53,204 bases of DNA from Fischerella muscicola SAG 1427-1 = PCC 73103 (GCF_000317245.1 NZ_AJLJ01000374.1:1-53204), one strand, 5' to 3'; shown: positions 1 to 8,947, numbered from the stretch's first letter. Translations and numbers: made by a program. The notes: a model not told the origin generated them from the sequence alone.

Positions 1-414
1 TGGAATTCTAAAATCGGGGTTAATACTCTATTTTTTTCAAAATGAGAATTGCTGGGTGTACCCAGTTCAGGATAACTACTTACATATTACTTTTAATCCA
101 AGTTTTAAAAGCTCTAATTGCTTGACTTCTACCAACATTTAGAGTTTGCTTGTCATTGGTTATTCTTCTTTGTCTCTGTTGTCCTCCTTGTCCTCCTTGT
201 CTCCCCTCACACCCCAGCTTCCCTTGTCCCGAAACCTTCACCCTGTGGCAATCTGAAAAATTTCTGCATTTATTTCTACATTTGTGTAATAATCGTAGGT
301 CTGTGCATAAAAGCATAAGAATCTCTAGTCTTGCAGCAAATTTAAATTCCAAGAAGTAGCAAAATCAATCTTGGAGGCTAATTTCTCGTTAGTTGTTGTA
401 TAAGGTGGAAAGAA
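1..414. other. Non-coding left edge upstream of speD
   Basis: I see no convincing gene here. A short palindrome (CTGGGT at 52-57, ACCCAG at 60-65) and a pyrimidine-rich stretch with repeated tcctccttg (about 175-235) are present. The open frames across it are compositional: they have no ribosome site and no recognisable protein features. The last 15 bases carry the speD ribosome binding site. Confidence 0.6.
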
Positions 415-855
415 TTGGAAAAGCAATCTTACCTCCCCGAGGAATTATCTTCGGTTCCTGTTGGCAGACACTGTATTCTGGAACTTTACGGCTGTCCAAT
501 CAGTTTACTTAATGACATCGGGTTCATTAGAGAGGCTTTGCAAGCAGCTGCTAAGACAGCAAAGTCTACTCTACTCAAAGAAATATCATATCAGTTTGAA
601 CCCTACGGAGTAACCGCATTGGCACTTTTAGCCGAATCTCACATATCGATTCATACTTGGCCAGAAAACGGCTACATCGCAGTAGATGTGTTTACCTGTG
701 GCCAACATACAAAACCGGAGAAAGCTTGCGAATATCTTGTAGAGGCTTTTCAAGCCACTAAGCATGTACTCATGACACTTCCTCGTGGTAGGTTTTCACC
801 AAGTATTCAACCAACAATTAAAGAGTTGGAACAGACTCTGCTGGTGAATACATGA
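415..855 (+). CDS. speD: S-adenosylmethionine decarboxylase proenzyme (SpeD)
   Basis: SpeD makes decarboxylated AdoMet, the aminopropyl donor for polyamine synthesis. The 146-residue length fits the small prokaryotic class that self-cleaves to form a pyruvoyl cofactor. The processing motif AESHISIHTWPE is visible: cleavage is expected between Glu74 and Ser75, and Ser75 would become the pyruvoyl group. His80 and the Cys of DVFTCG match the usual catalytic positions. The start is a TTG, chosen because AAGGTGG (402-408) lies six bases upstream and no better ATG precedes the conserved region. speE begins 25 bp downstream on the same strand, so the two are almost certainly one operon making the donor and using it. 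Confidence 0.95.
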   Translation: MEKQSYLPEELSSVPVGRHCILELYGCPISLLNDIGFIREALQAAAKTAKSTLLKEISYQFEPYGVTALALLAESHISIHTWPENGYIAVDVFTCGQHTKPEKACEYLVEAFQATKHVLMTLPRGRFSPSIQPTIKELEQTLLVNT

Positions 856-880
856 TATTGGAAGTAGAGAGAATAATCTT

Positions 881-1834
881 ATGCCAGGTAGCGAAGTCGG
901 TGCAGATTTTTGGGTAAATGAGTACATCACTCCTTGGGATATTTATGCTCATGGAGTAACTGCGGTACTTGCTTACCAGAAAACTGAATATCAAGAAATG
1001 TACATTGTAGAAACAGGAACCTACGGTAAGGCCTTAGTCCTGGATGGCAAGTGGCAATCTTGTACTGGTGATGAGTTTTTATACCACGAGCCGTTGGTTC
1101 ACCCTGGAATGATTTTTCATGGCGCACCACGTAAGGTACTAATTCTTGGTGGTGGTGAAGGAGCTACAGCAAGGGAAGTCTTGCGATGGCAGACAGTAGA
1201 TAAAGTTGTGATGATTGACATTGATGGCGAAGTGGTGGAAGCTTGCAAGCAACACCTGAGCGAAATGCATCAAAACGCCTTTGATGATCCGCGTCTACAT
1301 GTGGTAATCGCGGATGCACTTGACTTTTTGGATACCACAGATGAAAAATGGGATGTAATTATCTCTGATCTTAGTGATCCAATTGAGTCAGGGCCGTCAT
1401 TTCAACTTTTTACCAAAGAATACTTTGAAAAAGCCAGTCGGGTATTATCACCAAATGGTTTTTTTGTAGTCCAAGCAGGCCCGGTGTCACCAGGGGAATT
1501 AAACCTTCATGCGCGGTTGGCAAAAACACTGAATGCAGTTTTTCCCAATGTACAATCCTACAGTAGCCACACCTGTACTTATGGCAGACCATGGGGTTTT
1601 ATTCTAGCTTCACAGTTAGAGATCAACACCCAACCTGACCCAAAGAAGGTAGATCTGCTGTTACAAGCAAAAACTAGTGGTGGATTCCGCATGTTTGATG
1701 GTGTCGCACTTTTAGGTATGCTACATTTGCCACTGCATCTGAGAAAGGCGATCGCCACAGAAACCCAAGTTTATACTCTGGCTGAACCTCCCAAATTTTT
1801 TGGTCAAGGTTCAGCTGTTCCTGTTCGGAACTAA
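881..1834 (+). CDS. speE: Aminopropyltransferase (spermidine/thermospermine synthase family)
   Basis: This cytosolic enzyme transfers an aminopropyl group from decarboxylated AdoMet to a polyamine. Seen: the N-terminal beta domain (residues 1-80, with YHEPLVHP), the donor-binding loop GGGEG at 90-94, DID at 113-115, and the catalytic-loop Asp at 163 in DLSDPIESGP. The segment DLSDPIESGPSFQLFTKEYF and the following QAGP resemble plant ACL5-type thermospermine synthases (DLxDPxExGPxxQLYTK) more than E. coli-type SpeE (DSTDP). The acceptor could therefore be spermidine or agmatine rather than putrescine; this is inference. It follows speD by 25 bp and is followed by a clear hairpin terminator. 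Confidence 0.92.
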   Translation: MPGSEVGADFWVNEYITPWDIYAHGVTAVLAYQKTEYQEMYIVETGTYGKALVLDGKWQSCTGDEFLYHEPLVHPGMIFHGAPRKVLILGGGEGATAREVLRWQTVDKVVMIDIDGEVVEACKQHLSEMHQNAFDDPRLHVVIADALDFLDTTDEKWDVIISDLSDPIESGPSFQLFTKEYFEKASRVLSPNGFFVVQAGPVSPGELNLHARLAKTLNAVFPNVQSYSSHTCTYGRPWGFILASQLEINTQPDPKKVDLLLQAKTSGGFRMFDGVALLGMLHLPLHLRKAIATETQVYTLAEPPKFFGQGSAVPVRN

Positions 1835-1899
1835 AATTTGGTATTCGCAATTGCTGAAATTAGTTGCGAAGTTCAAATTCTTAAATTCAAATTATTTTG

Positions 1900-1932
1900 G
1901 GGTGAGGCTATGTTCCTCATCCTTTCTTTTTA
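1900..1932 (+). terminator. Rho-independent terminator of speDE
   Basis: GGGTGAGG (1900-1907) pairs with CCTCATCC (1915-1922) with one G-T pair around a seven-base loop. The T-rich tail TTTCTTTTT follows. It lies 66 bases after the speE stop. Confidence 0.8.
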
Positions 1933-2905
1933 TGTAAAGCTAAAATCTTACTTCAGTTAGATATAAAATTTTTATTAAAACTAATTGAGCTAATTATTAA
2001 TTAAACATAATAAATATCAAACAGATCAAAAAGTAGGTAAACAAAAACACATACAAATATTTTATTCTTTTGACTCGATTATGCGTTATAATATTAATGA
2101 TAAAACCTCCGCAGTTGTGTTGGAATATAGAGGTTCAAACAGAAGAGTGGGAATATTTGGGTAGAATACTACTTCAACAGTATAAACGTCTATGACGTGT
2201 TTACGGCTTTTGATCTGATGGTGCTATTCCTCGCAGAAGTTGAATGAGGGTTGAGTTGTTAGTAGAAGATGGAACGCACTACTAAGAGAAATCTTGAAGG
2301 TGATGATTAATTAATTTAAGTATTTATGCTTATAATTTTTGGTAAAAAGCTTTGGCTGTGTCCTCTTAAATAGCCAAAAATTTATGTTTCGTAACATCCC
2401 CCAAGAATACACACTACCTTAGTTCGGTTATCCGGCTACTAAAGGCAACACCAAACAGGGTTTTTAGCGTCACTATATATGTAGTTAAGTGTTGCAAAGG
2501 ATTTTCAGCTAATAAATACTTTTTTGGCAAATACACTTTATTTAGATTATAATGAAAAGCTTTATCTAGACTACTTTACTCTCAAGTAAATTTGTCGTAA
2601 TATTAAATAAGTAGAACTCATACTGACTTCATGTTGTAAGTGCCGTTGTCGGCGACTTAAAGAAAAGAAGAATTGTTGAAGATAGACAACTTGTGTTTGT
2701 AGAGGTCTGAAAATCTAGAGATTGTAGGGGAACCCATCTAAGGAACTAACCGTCTTGACAGGTTCTGAAAACAAAAAAATCAACCTTGTGTAGTAGTTTC
2801 CCAATATCTCCTAACGTCTACTGATATATGCACAATTTTTTCTAATTAGCCAGAACTATTAAGTATAAGTATTCTTTTGTGTTTGGAGTAAAGGAAAACG
2901 CACCA
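1933..2905. other. Long non-coding region / leader before the sigma factor gene
   Basis: Almost 1 kb with no plausible gene. Most is very AT-rich, but 2100-2310 is visibly less so and carries small stems: AACCTC (2104-2109) with GAGGTT (2130-2135), and ACGTC (2186-2190) with GACGT (2194-2198). A second structured patch near 2640-2770 has GCCG-ttgt-CGGC, and AACCGTC paired with GACAGGTT. TTGACA at 2755-2760 could be a -35 element, but I see no good -10. The region may hold distal promoters and a long leader for the sigma gene, or an unannotated small RNA. Confidence 0.4.
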
Positions 2906-3889
2906 ATGCCCACTGTTAATGCTGAACAAGAAAACACCAATGCCAAATTCACGGCTGATATGGTGCGAACCTATTTGCGCGAAATTGGTCGTGTACCATT
3001 GCTAACCCGTGAGCAAGAAATTGTTTATGGAAAGCAGGTGCAGCAAATGATGACATTGCTGGATGCTAAAGAAGCTTTGGTGAAGAAATTGCGCCGCGAA
3101 CCTAGCCTGGAAGAATGGGCTGATCACGTCAAAAAAACTGAATCAGAAGTGAAGCAGACCGTACAGCAAGGTAAGCGGGCAAAGCAAAAAATGATCGAAG
3201 CGAACTTACGCTTAGTTGTTGCTATTGCCAAAAAGTACCAGAAACGTAACATGGAGTTTCTGGATTTGATTCAAGAAGGAACACTAGGATTAGAACGTGG
3301 TGTAGAGAAATTTGACCCCACACGAGGTTATAAATTCTCAACCTATGCCTACTGGTGGATTCGTCAAGCAATCACTCGTGCGATCGCCCAACAAGGGCGT
3401 ACTATTCGCTTACCCATCCACATTACCGAAAAGCTGAACAAGATCAAAAAAGTGCAGCGAGAACTCGCTCAAAAATTAGGGCGATCGCCATCTCCTGCGG
3501 AAATTGCTCAGGAACTGGAATTAGAACCCGCTCAAATTCGCGAGTATCTAAATATGGCTCGTCAGCCAGTCTCTTTGGATGTAAAAGTAGGTGATAACCA
3601 AGATACAGAACTGCAAGAGATGCTGGAAGATGAAGGCCAGTCACCAGAGTATTACACAACTCAGGAATTCTTGCGCCAAGATTTGAATAACTTGCTTGCA
3701 GAATTAACCCCCCAACAGCGAGAAGTATTAGCCTTACGCTTTGGTTTGGAAGATGGGAATGAAATGTCTTTGGCTAAAGTCGGTGAACGCTTGAATCTTA
3801 GTCGTGAGCGCGTCCGTCAATTGGAACATCAAGCTCTGGCTCATTTGCGTCGTCGCCGCGCCAATGTTAAAGAGTATATTGCTAGCTAA
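2906..3889 (+). CDS. Group 2 RNA polymerase sigma factor (SigB-like)
   Basis: An alternative sigma-70 factor of the cyanobacterial group 2 type, which directs RNA polymerase under stress or nutrient change and is usually dispensable. Seen: region 1.2 (DMVRTYLREIGRVPLLT), region 2 (EANLRLVVAIAKKY, DLIQEGTLGLERGVEKFDP, TYAYWWIRQAITRAI), region 3 and the region 4 helix-turn-helix (SLAKVGERLNLSRERVRQLE). The long region 1.1 of a primary sigma is absent. I chose ATG 2906 (327 aa, starting MPTVNAEQ) over an in-frame GTG at 2879: AAAGGA sits ten bases before the ATG and MPT is the family's usual beginning. The full region 2.4/4.2 similarity fits the SigB group, but I cannot assign the paralogue. Confidence 0.93.
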   Translation: MPTVNAEQENTNAKFTADMVRTYLREIGRVPLLTREQEIVYGKQVQQMMTLLDAKEALVKKLRREPSLEEWADHVKKTESEVKQTVQQGKRAKQKMIEANLRLVVAIAKKYQKRNMEFLDLIQEGTLGLERGVEKFDPTRGYKFSTYAYWWIRQAITRAIAQQGRTIRLPIHITEKLNKIKKVQRELAQKLGRSPSPAEIAQELELEPAQIREYLNMARQPVSLDVKVGDNQDTELQEMLEDEGQSPEYYTTQEFLRQDLNNLLAELTPQQREVLALRFGLEDGNEMSLAKVGERLNLSRERVRQLEHQALAHLRRRRANVKEYIAS

Positions 3890-3916
3890 ATGATTGGTTT
3901 AGCACTATCGGCGACG

Positions 3917-3946
3917 CGCCTCCTGAACTCAGGGGGCGATTTTTTT
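3917..3946 (+). terminator. Terminator of the sigma factor gene
   Basis: CGCCTCCT (3917-3924) pairs with AGGGGGCG (3931-3938), one G-T pair, followed by a run of Ts from 3940. It begins 28 bases after the stop codon. Confidence 0.85.
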
Positions 3947-3950
3947 CAGT

Positions 3951-4045
3951 TATAGCTATAGCCAGGTAAGTTAGGACGTAGATTCCAATATTCTCCAGTT
4001 GGTTATACCGATTTCAATGTCCTAATCAAAACGGCTACAGCTATA
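3951..4045. repeat. Short inverted-repeat element (MITE-like)
   Basis: A 95-bp unit with long imperfect terminal arms. TATAGCTATAGCC (3951-3963) matches the complement of GGCTACAGCTATA (4033-4045) at 12 of 13 positions. Inside these, TTAGGAC (3971-3977) pairs with GTCCTAA (4019-4025). No transposase and no clear target duplication are visible. It looks like a non-autonomous element or dispersed cyanobacterial repeat, placed just after the sigma-gene terminator. Confidence 0.6.
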
Positions 4046-4324
4046 TCAGCCATCAGTAGAGATACAAATTTCAAAACCGATAACTGTTAATTGTAAAAAT
4101 CCGGAATCGAAAGATTTGATTTTGTATTTGCAGATAGATGTACAAAATTGAGGTGTTCTTCCAGTGAAAGCGTCTTTTGTTTTAAAACTTATAAATTTAT
4201 GAGTATTTTAATTTTCTATGACAATCATACTATTGAATTATTCTATTAGGGGAAAGTGCAATAGCTTAACCAATGGTAGTCTAAGAGCAAATATCAATTC
4301 AAAATTAAAGAAAAAATTTTTTTG
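4046..4324. other. AT-rich spacer
   Basis: AT-rich spacer between the inverted-repeat element and the promoter of the next gene. I see no gene or RNA in it. Confidence 0.5.
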
Positions 4325-4353
4325 TTGACAGAGTTTTTATCGGACAATATAAA
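4325..4353 (+). promoter_or_regulatory. Consensus sigma-70 promoter
   Basis: TTGACA (4325-4330), a 17-base spacer and TATAAA (4348-4353): an almost perfect vegetative promoter. Transcription should start near 4360, leaving a leader of roughly 85 bases before the GTG at 4446. Confidence 0.75.
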
Positions 4354-4445
4354 TCAACCCTTTGACGGAGTTTTGCGCCTTTAATACTTAGTTAAATTTG
4401 AATCAAAAGCAAAAATAAGTATTTTTTTATTACAGGAGAAATAGG

Positions 4446-5306
4446 GTGCTTGAACACATGAACAAATTCCTTCCGCCCCGTCAGTCTAGACTTCCCTTAA
4501 TTGGATTACTACTTATTCTTGGTGTTGTTGGCGAGAGGAGTAAACCTGTGTTAAGTAACCAACTCGCTAGATTACATGTGCCTACGACTCAGCAATTTAG
4601 TAATCCAACGACTACTTATAATTGGTTACAGCGCAAGCCTACTGCTTCTTTTGAATCAACTCCTACTGATAAAGAAATGCGTTTAAGGAGAGCGTTGGTA
4701 GAATCAAGCTCTACACCAAATCAACTTGGTTTAGAAAAGAAACTAGAGAATAAAACAGCATCTACACAATTGCTTGAAAATCCAACACAAACTTACACTT
4801 GGTTACAAGGAAATAATCGTCCTAGCTCAGAAGCAGCAACATCCTTAAGTAGCAAAATAGCAGTAGTAGATACGACCAAAAATCTCCAACAAAGCGCATC
4901 TAAAGCATCCACAAAAACAACACAAGTTTCCTCAAAATCCAATTTCCCGAAACAAGATGGTGTTTATCTTTACGGACAGTCACCTAAACCAGGACAGCTA
5001 GGACAAGGGTATATCGTATTTGAAAAGCGCCAGAACAAAATAATTGGCGCTTTGTATATGCCTAGTTCTGAGTATAGTTGCTTCAATGGAACACTCAATT
5101 CCGCTGGAGAATTGGCAATGACTGTTAGAGGTTATGTTGGTGAAATCAGTCCATCCGAAATTGCTACCAGAAATGGTTTACCTCAAAGAAGTGACGAAGA
5201 ACCTAATATTTACGGTCATTCGGTGGAGTTGCAAGATTACTATAAATTAAACTCAATCACTGGTAGCGATCGCCAAATTTTAAAGACATGTAAAACTAAT
5301 CAATAA
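4446..5306 (+). CDS. Exported protein of unknown function with two NPTxTYxWLQ repeats
   Basis: I do not recognise a function. The 286-residue protein has an N-terminal hydrophobic segment (about 17-29, PLIGLLLILGVVG) that looks like a signal peptide or anchor. A low-complexity Ser/Thr/Gln-rich middle carries two copies of a short motif, NPTTTYNWLQ and NPTQTYTWLQ. The C-terminal domain (from about 175, QDGVYLYGQSPKPGQLGQGY) contains one conserved-looking Cys (EYSCFNG) and KTCK near the end. The start is GTG 4446, because AGGAG (4434-4438) is seven bases away; the ATG at 4458 would be 19 bases away. A strong promoter precedes it and a terminator follows, so it is a monocistronic, probably well-expressed gene. 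Confidence 0.8.
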   Translation: MLEHMNKFLPPRQSRLPLIGLLLILGVVGERSKPVLSNQLARLHVPTTQQFSNPTTTYNWLQRKPTASFESTPTDKEMRLRRALVESSSTPNQLGLEKKLENKTASTQLLENPTQTYTWLQGNNRPSSEAATSLSSKIAVVDTTKNLQQSASKASTKTTQVSSKSNFPKQDGVYLYGQSPKPGQLGQGYIVFEKRQNKIIGALYMPSSEYSCFNGTLNSAGELAMTVRGYVGEISPSEIATRNGLPQRSDEEPNIYGHSVELQDYYKLNSITGSDRQILKTCKTNQ

Positions 5307-5372
5307 AGCTATTAGTTATCATTTCAAAGACACTCAAGTACATACCTTAACCTCTTCATCAGCAGTATTGCA

Positions 5373-5406
5373 CTCCAAGTAAGTACTTGGGGTAGTTTTT
5401 ATTTTA
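5373..5406 (+). terminator. Terminator after the exported repeat protein
   Basis: CTCCAAGT (5373-5380) pairs with ACTTGGGG (5385-5392) around AAGT, followed by the T-rich tail GTAGTTTTTATTTT. Confidence 0.75.
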
Positions 5407-5446
5407 AAATGATCATCATTCTATGTAACGAAAAATTAGGTGTATT

Positions 5447-5827
5447 TTGCGTGTTTACTTATCTTTACATAGTTTGGTTTTTTCGTGCCGACTTACTTAT
5501 TCCTCTCTAAACTATTTGAAGCGCTTTCCTGTGAACATGCTCAAGATTGATCGCTCATTTGTGCAGGATGTTACCTCAAATCCTGATAGTGCAGCTGTCA
5601 CCGATGCGATCATTGCTCTAGCCAAGACTCTACGGTTGAATATCACAGCCGAAGGTATAGAAACTCAAGAACAACTTGACTATCTACAACTACGAGGGTG
5701 CCATGAAGCTCAAGGGTTCTACTTTAGCCGTCCTGTTCCTGCTGATGCGATCGCTCAAATGCTGAAAAAAAATTATGCAAAAATTATGAATATGAATGCT
5801 GAAAATTTCATAATTCATAATTCATAA
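5447..5827 (+). pseudogene. EAL-domain c-di-GMP phosphodiesterase, C-terminal remnant
   Basis: From about 5497 the frame reads YSSLNYLKRFPVNMLKIDRSF, then AEGIET and QGFYFSRP. This is the last 110 or so residues of an EAL domain, which hydrolyses cyclic di-GMP. The EAL signature itself, the preceding half of the barrel and any sensor domain are missing. The usual FGTG before YSS is replaced by unrelated residues, and the only possible start is a TTG without a ribosome site. With half the active site absent it cannot be a working phosphodiesterase. The frame downstream is uninterrupted, which suggests fairly recent loss of the 5' part. Confidence 0.8.
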
Positions 5828-5845
5828 TCTATAAAATCACCATTT

Positions 5846-6697
5846 TTATTTGCTGAGATTATTCACCTGCTCAAGAAGTGCCAGCACATCACTACGACTG
5901 AGCTTCTCTTTACCATTAGCGATCGCATTGAGAGTCCCATAAGCTAAACTAAGGGGAATTTGGCAAAAGTCTAAGGTTGGCCCAACACTAAGAGCTTTAG
6001 TATAGGCTTCTGCTAAGACTAGATTGCGACGAGCATATACTTGCATATTTTCTGCACTCCAACCACTGGGGAAAAAATTAACGTCACGAGCTAAATCTTC
6101 TTTATGATTACGGAGAATATTAACTGCTTGTAGACCTCTACCAAATCCCACAGCATAAGTACGATTTGTCTGTGTGCCATCGTACCAAGTCCACAAATCA
6201 GAAAGTAACAAGCCAACTGCACCTGCAACCCCAAAAGTATAGCGATCTAAATCAGACTCTGTATGAATTTTCCAATTTTTTTCTGCCCAATATGCCATAC
6301 GGTCTGCCATCGCCCCAGTTGCATCCCAAATTCGGGGAGCGATAGTCTCAGGTGCGAGCAGCGCCCATTCTCTAATTCTAATGCTTACCTCTGCTAATGA
6401 TTTTTCGTGAGAACTAAATCCTCCAGAGAAGGCATCGATAGCAAAACCATCAACTGCTGCCTGTAATGTTAAGCTAATTGACCGCAAAATATCTGCTTTG
6501 GTCTGGTTATCGAGTTCTGGATGGTCTTCAATTTCATCAATGGCTCGCATACACAGATATGCTGATGCTACTGCTTCCTGTAATCCTCGTGGCAAACGGT
6601 TAATTGGAATATAAAACGTCCGACTTGTTTGTTTTAAAATCTCCAAAGCCTCTGTCATTAAATCCATTTCTACATACCTGTGATCGTGTTTGACCAT
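5846..6697 (-). CDS. Squalene/phytoene synthase family protein (probable squalene synthase)
   Basis: Predicted to join two farnesyl diphosphates head to head to give squalene, the substrate of the neighbouring cyclase. Both aspartate-rich motifs are visible: D54-EIE-D58 in AIDEIEDHP, and the second motif region NILRNHKEDLARDVNFFP. TSRTFYIPINRLP matches the family's N-terminal substrate loop. At 283 residues it has normal length and no membrane anchor. It lies downstream of shc on the same strand with a 254-bp gap, so it may be co-transcribed or have its own promoter. Phytoene synthase is the alternative, but the DLARDVNFFP form and the shc context favour squalene synthase. Confidence 0.85.
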   Translation of the reverse strand: MVKHDHRYVEMDLMTEALEILKQTSRTFYIPINRLPRGLQEAVASAYLCMRAIDEIEDHPELDNQTKADILRSISLTLQAAVDGFAIDAFSGGFSSHEKSLAEVSIRIREWALLAPETIAPRIWDATGAMADRMAYWAEKNWKIHTESDLDRYTFGVAGAVGLLLSDLWTWYDGTQTNRTYAVGFGRGLQAVNILRNHKEDLARDVNFFPSGWSAENMQVYARRNLVLAEAYTKALSVGPTLDFCQIPLSLAYGTLNAIANGKEKLSRSDVLALLEQVNNLSK

Positions 6698-6951
6698 ACT
6701 AAAAATTTTGAAATTTATTATGATTTGACTGAATCTTTTTCACTAACAACTTAATAACTTTATTGGCAACTGTTTATTTTGAAAAATTGATTAAAATTGT
6801 GTAATTTTTTGTTCATAATTAAAACAAAAAAGTTGTGATTGAAATTAATAGTAGGCATCTACGCTATAGAAATTTCCATTGCGTAGCATTTGGAAAACAA
6901 TTGTTTCATTAAATCGAATAATTGTCATCCAAACGCTTTATTTCAACTAAG

Positions 6952-8862
6952 TCAAGCAAATAATTTTTGATATTGACCCAGAGCTATTAAAGGAAAGTAT
7001 TGTTGATAGAGGTGATACTTCAAATAAAAATGACTCGGAAAGCCAGTACCTGTAAAATCAGCTTCATCCCAACTACCATTTGGCAGTTGAGTTACGAGTA
7101 AATAGTCAATTCCCCGCTCAATTGCTGATTTGGCAAAATTGCCAGTTGCTCTACCTGCTGCCATTAATCCAATTAAAGCCCAAGCTGTTTGAGAAGCAGT
7201 GCTGCGTCCTTTCCCCTTCAGACTCGGATCATCGTAACTACGACAAGTTTCACCCCAACCACCATCTGAGTTTTGACAACTAACTAACCAAGCCGCACCC
7301 TGTTCTATACTGTGGCGATGAGTTTGAGGAGCAACCAAAGATAAAGCAGCTAAAACACCACTTGTTCCGTAAATATAATTCACTCCCCAACGACCAAACC
7401 AACAACCTTCAGACTCTTGCTCATTTAAGAGATATTTAATGGCACGTTGTTGGTTATGTGTATCAATTGCTAGCTGACAACTACCCAACATTTCTAATAC
7501 TCTGGCGGTGACATCGGCTGTGTTGGGGTCGATCATGGCTTTCAAGTCACCGTAGGGGACTTGATTTAGCCAATCTTGATCATTGTCTAGATCAAAAGCA
7601 GCCCAACCACCAGCTTTGCACTGCATCGACGCCACCCAATCTACAGCCCGAACCATGGCTTGGTGTTTGAGTTTTTCGTTCGGAAGTTCGACCTGATTTA
7701 GCGCCATGACTACGACAGCCGTATCATCTACATCAGGATAAAAGCGATTGTCAAATTCAAATGCCCATGCACCTGGTTTACCTTGGCGATTTTTTACAGC
7801 CCAATCACCGTAGTCGAGAATTTGCTTATTTAACAACCATTCGGCCGCCTGCACTACAGCAGAATGATTTGGTGATAAACCAGAATCAACAAGCGCTCTA
7901 ATTGCCCAAGCTGTATCCCAAACAGGGGAAACACAAGGCTGGACTCGGTAGGTGTCTGCGGTTTCAATGGCAAAGTTATCGACAGCTTGTAATCCTCGCT
8001 CCACAATTGGATCGGCTGGGTGGTAATCCAAACAGCGCAAAGCCAGCAGCGAATTGAGCATAGCAGGAATAATACCACCCCAGTCACCTGTGGTTTCTTG
8101 GCGCTCTAATATCCATTTTTCAGCAGCTTTGATACCTTCTGCACGAAAAGGAACTAAATTCAAGTTTTCAGCCAGTTTGAAACCAGAGTCAAGGGTAAGA
8201 AATATATCTGCCCAGTTACCACTGTGTGGTAATTCATATTTGACTTTTTCTATACCTTCTGCATATAACTCATTCAGGTTGATAGCTGGATCAACTTGAA
8301 AAACTGGTTTGCGATCGCACACAATCAACAATGGTACAGTGCTTGATCTTGCCCAACTGGACATTTCGTAGATGTTGAAGAAAAAATTCTCACTCAGCAA
8401 CATTACCCAGGGTGGTAATGAAGGAATACCCTGCCAGCTATAGCAACCAATTAGCGCTAGGTGTAACTTTGTAAAAATGCGAGTCCGACTAATGCCGCCT
8501 CGCTCTAGAATAAATCTTTTGGCTTTGATCATGGCTGGGTCGGTTGGAAGTACACCCAAGAGCCTCAACGCCATATATGCTTCTACCGATGTACTTAGTT
8601 CTCCGCCATCATCGTAAAAAAGCTCCCAGCCACCATGTTCTCGTTGTTGAGAACGCAGATATGCTTCTACTTTGTGTAGGGGTCTGGATTTATCTGTTCC
8701 CCAAATTTTATGAAGGAGGACAACCTCCGCAGTGATGGTGACGTTAGATTCTAACTCAGCCCACCAATAACCTTGAGGGTTTTGAATCGAAAGAAAATAT
8801 TTCTGGCTAGCAGCGATCGCATCTGACAGTTTTGATGCGGTCACTCTATCTTGAATTTGCAT
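6952..8862 (-). CDS. shc: Squalene-hopene cyclase
   Basis: Cyclises squalene to hopene/hopanol, the first step of hopanoid synthesis, as a monotopic membrane enzyme. Seen: the catalytic acid motif DVDDTA (D377-D380) and repeated QW motifs (QNSDGGWGE, QCKAGGWAAFD, QREHGGWELF, QLPNGSWDE, QESEGCWFGRWGVNYIYGT). The length of 636 fits the bacterial family. The start is the ATG at 8862, giving the usual N-terminus up to the first QNPQGYWWAEL repeat. Paired with the squalene synthase-like gene downstream, it forms a minimal hopanoid module. No hpn tailoring genes are in view. Confidence 0.97.
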   Translation of the reverse strand: MQIQDRVTASKLSDAIAASQKYFLSIQNPQGYWWAELESNVTITAEVVLLHKIWGTDKSRPLHKVEAYLRSQQREHGGWELFYDDGGELSTSVEAYMALRLLGVLPTDPAMIKAKRFILERGGISRTRIFTKLHLALIGCYSWQGIPSLPPWVMLLSENFFFNIYEMSSWARSSTVPLLIVCDRKPVFQVDPAINLNELYAEGIEKVKYELPHSGNWADIFLTLDSGFKLAENLNLVPFRAEGIKAAEKWILERQETTGDWGGIIPAMLNSLLALRCLDYHPADPIVERGLQAVDNFAIETADTYRVQPCVSPVWDTAWAIRALVDSGLSPNHSAVVQAAEWLLNKQILDYGDWAVKNRQGKPGAWAFEFDNRFYPDVDDTAVVVMALNQVELPNEKLKHQAMVRAVDWVASMQCKAGGWAAFDLDNDQDWLNQVPYGDLKAMIDPNTADVTARVLEMLGSCQLAIDTHNQQRAIKYLLNEQESEGCWFGRWGVNYIYGTSGVLAALSLVAPQTHRHSIEQGAAWLVSCQNSDGGWGETCRSYDDPSLKGKGRSTASQTAWALIGLMAAGRATGNFAKSAIERGIDYLLVTQLPNGSWDEADFTGTGFPSHFYLKYHLYQQYFPLIALGQYQKLFA

Positions 8863-8901
8863 GAAACACTTCTCACACTACACTAGAAAAAAGAGGAGTT
8901 C

Positions 8902-8947
8902 GTAGTAAGCACTTTAGTGCTTAGATGAGGACTAAAGTCCTGACTAC
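8902..8947. repeat. Compound palindromic repeat
   Basis: GTAGT ... ACTAC ends enclose two adjacent perfect palindromes: AAGCACTTTAGTGCTT (8907-8922) and AGGACTAAAGTCCT (8928-8941). It resembles the double-hairpin dispersed repeats of cyanobacterial intergenic DNA. It lies 40 bp upstream of the shc start, so it would also fold in an shc leader if transcription begins upstream of it. Confidence 0.7.

Noticed and set aside
80..359. Three overlapping open frames at the left edge
   Set aside because: They are in pyrimidine-rich low-complexity DNA, on both strands, without ribosome sites.
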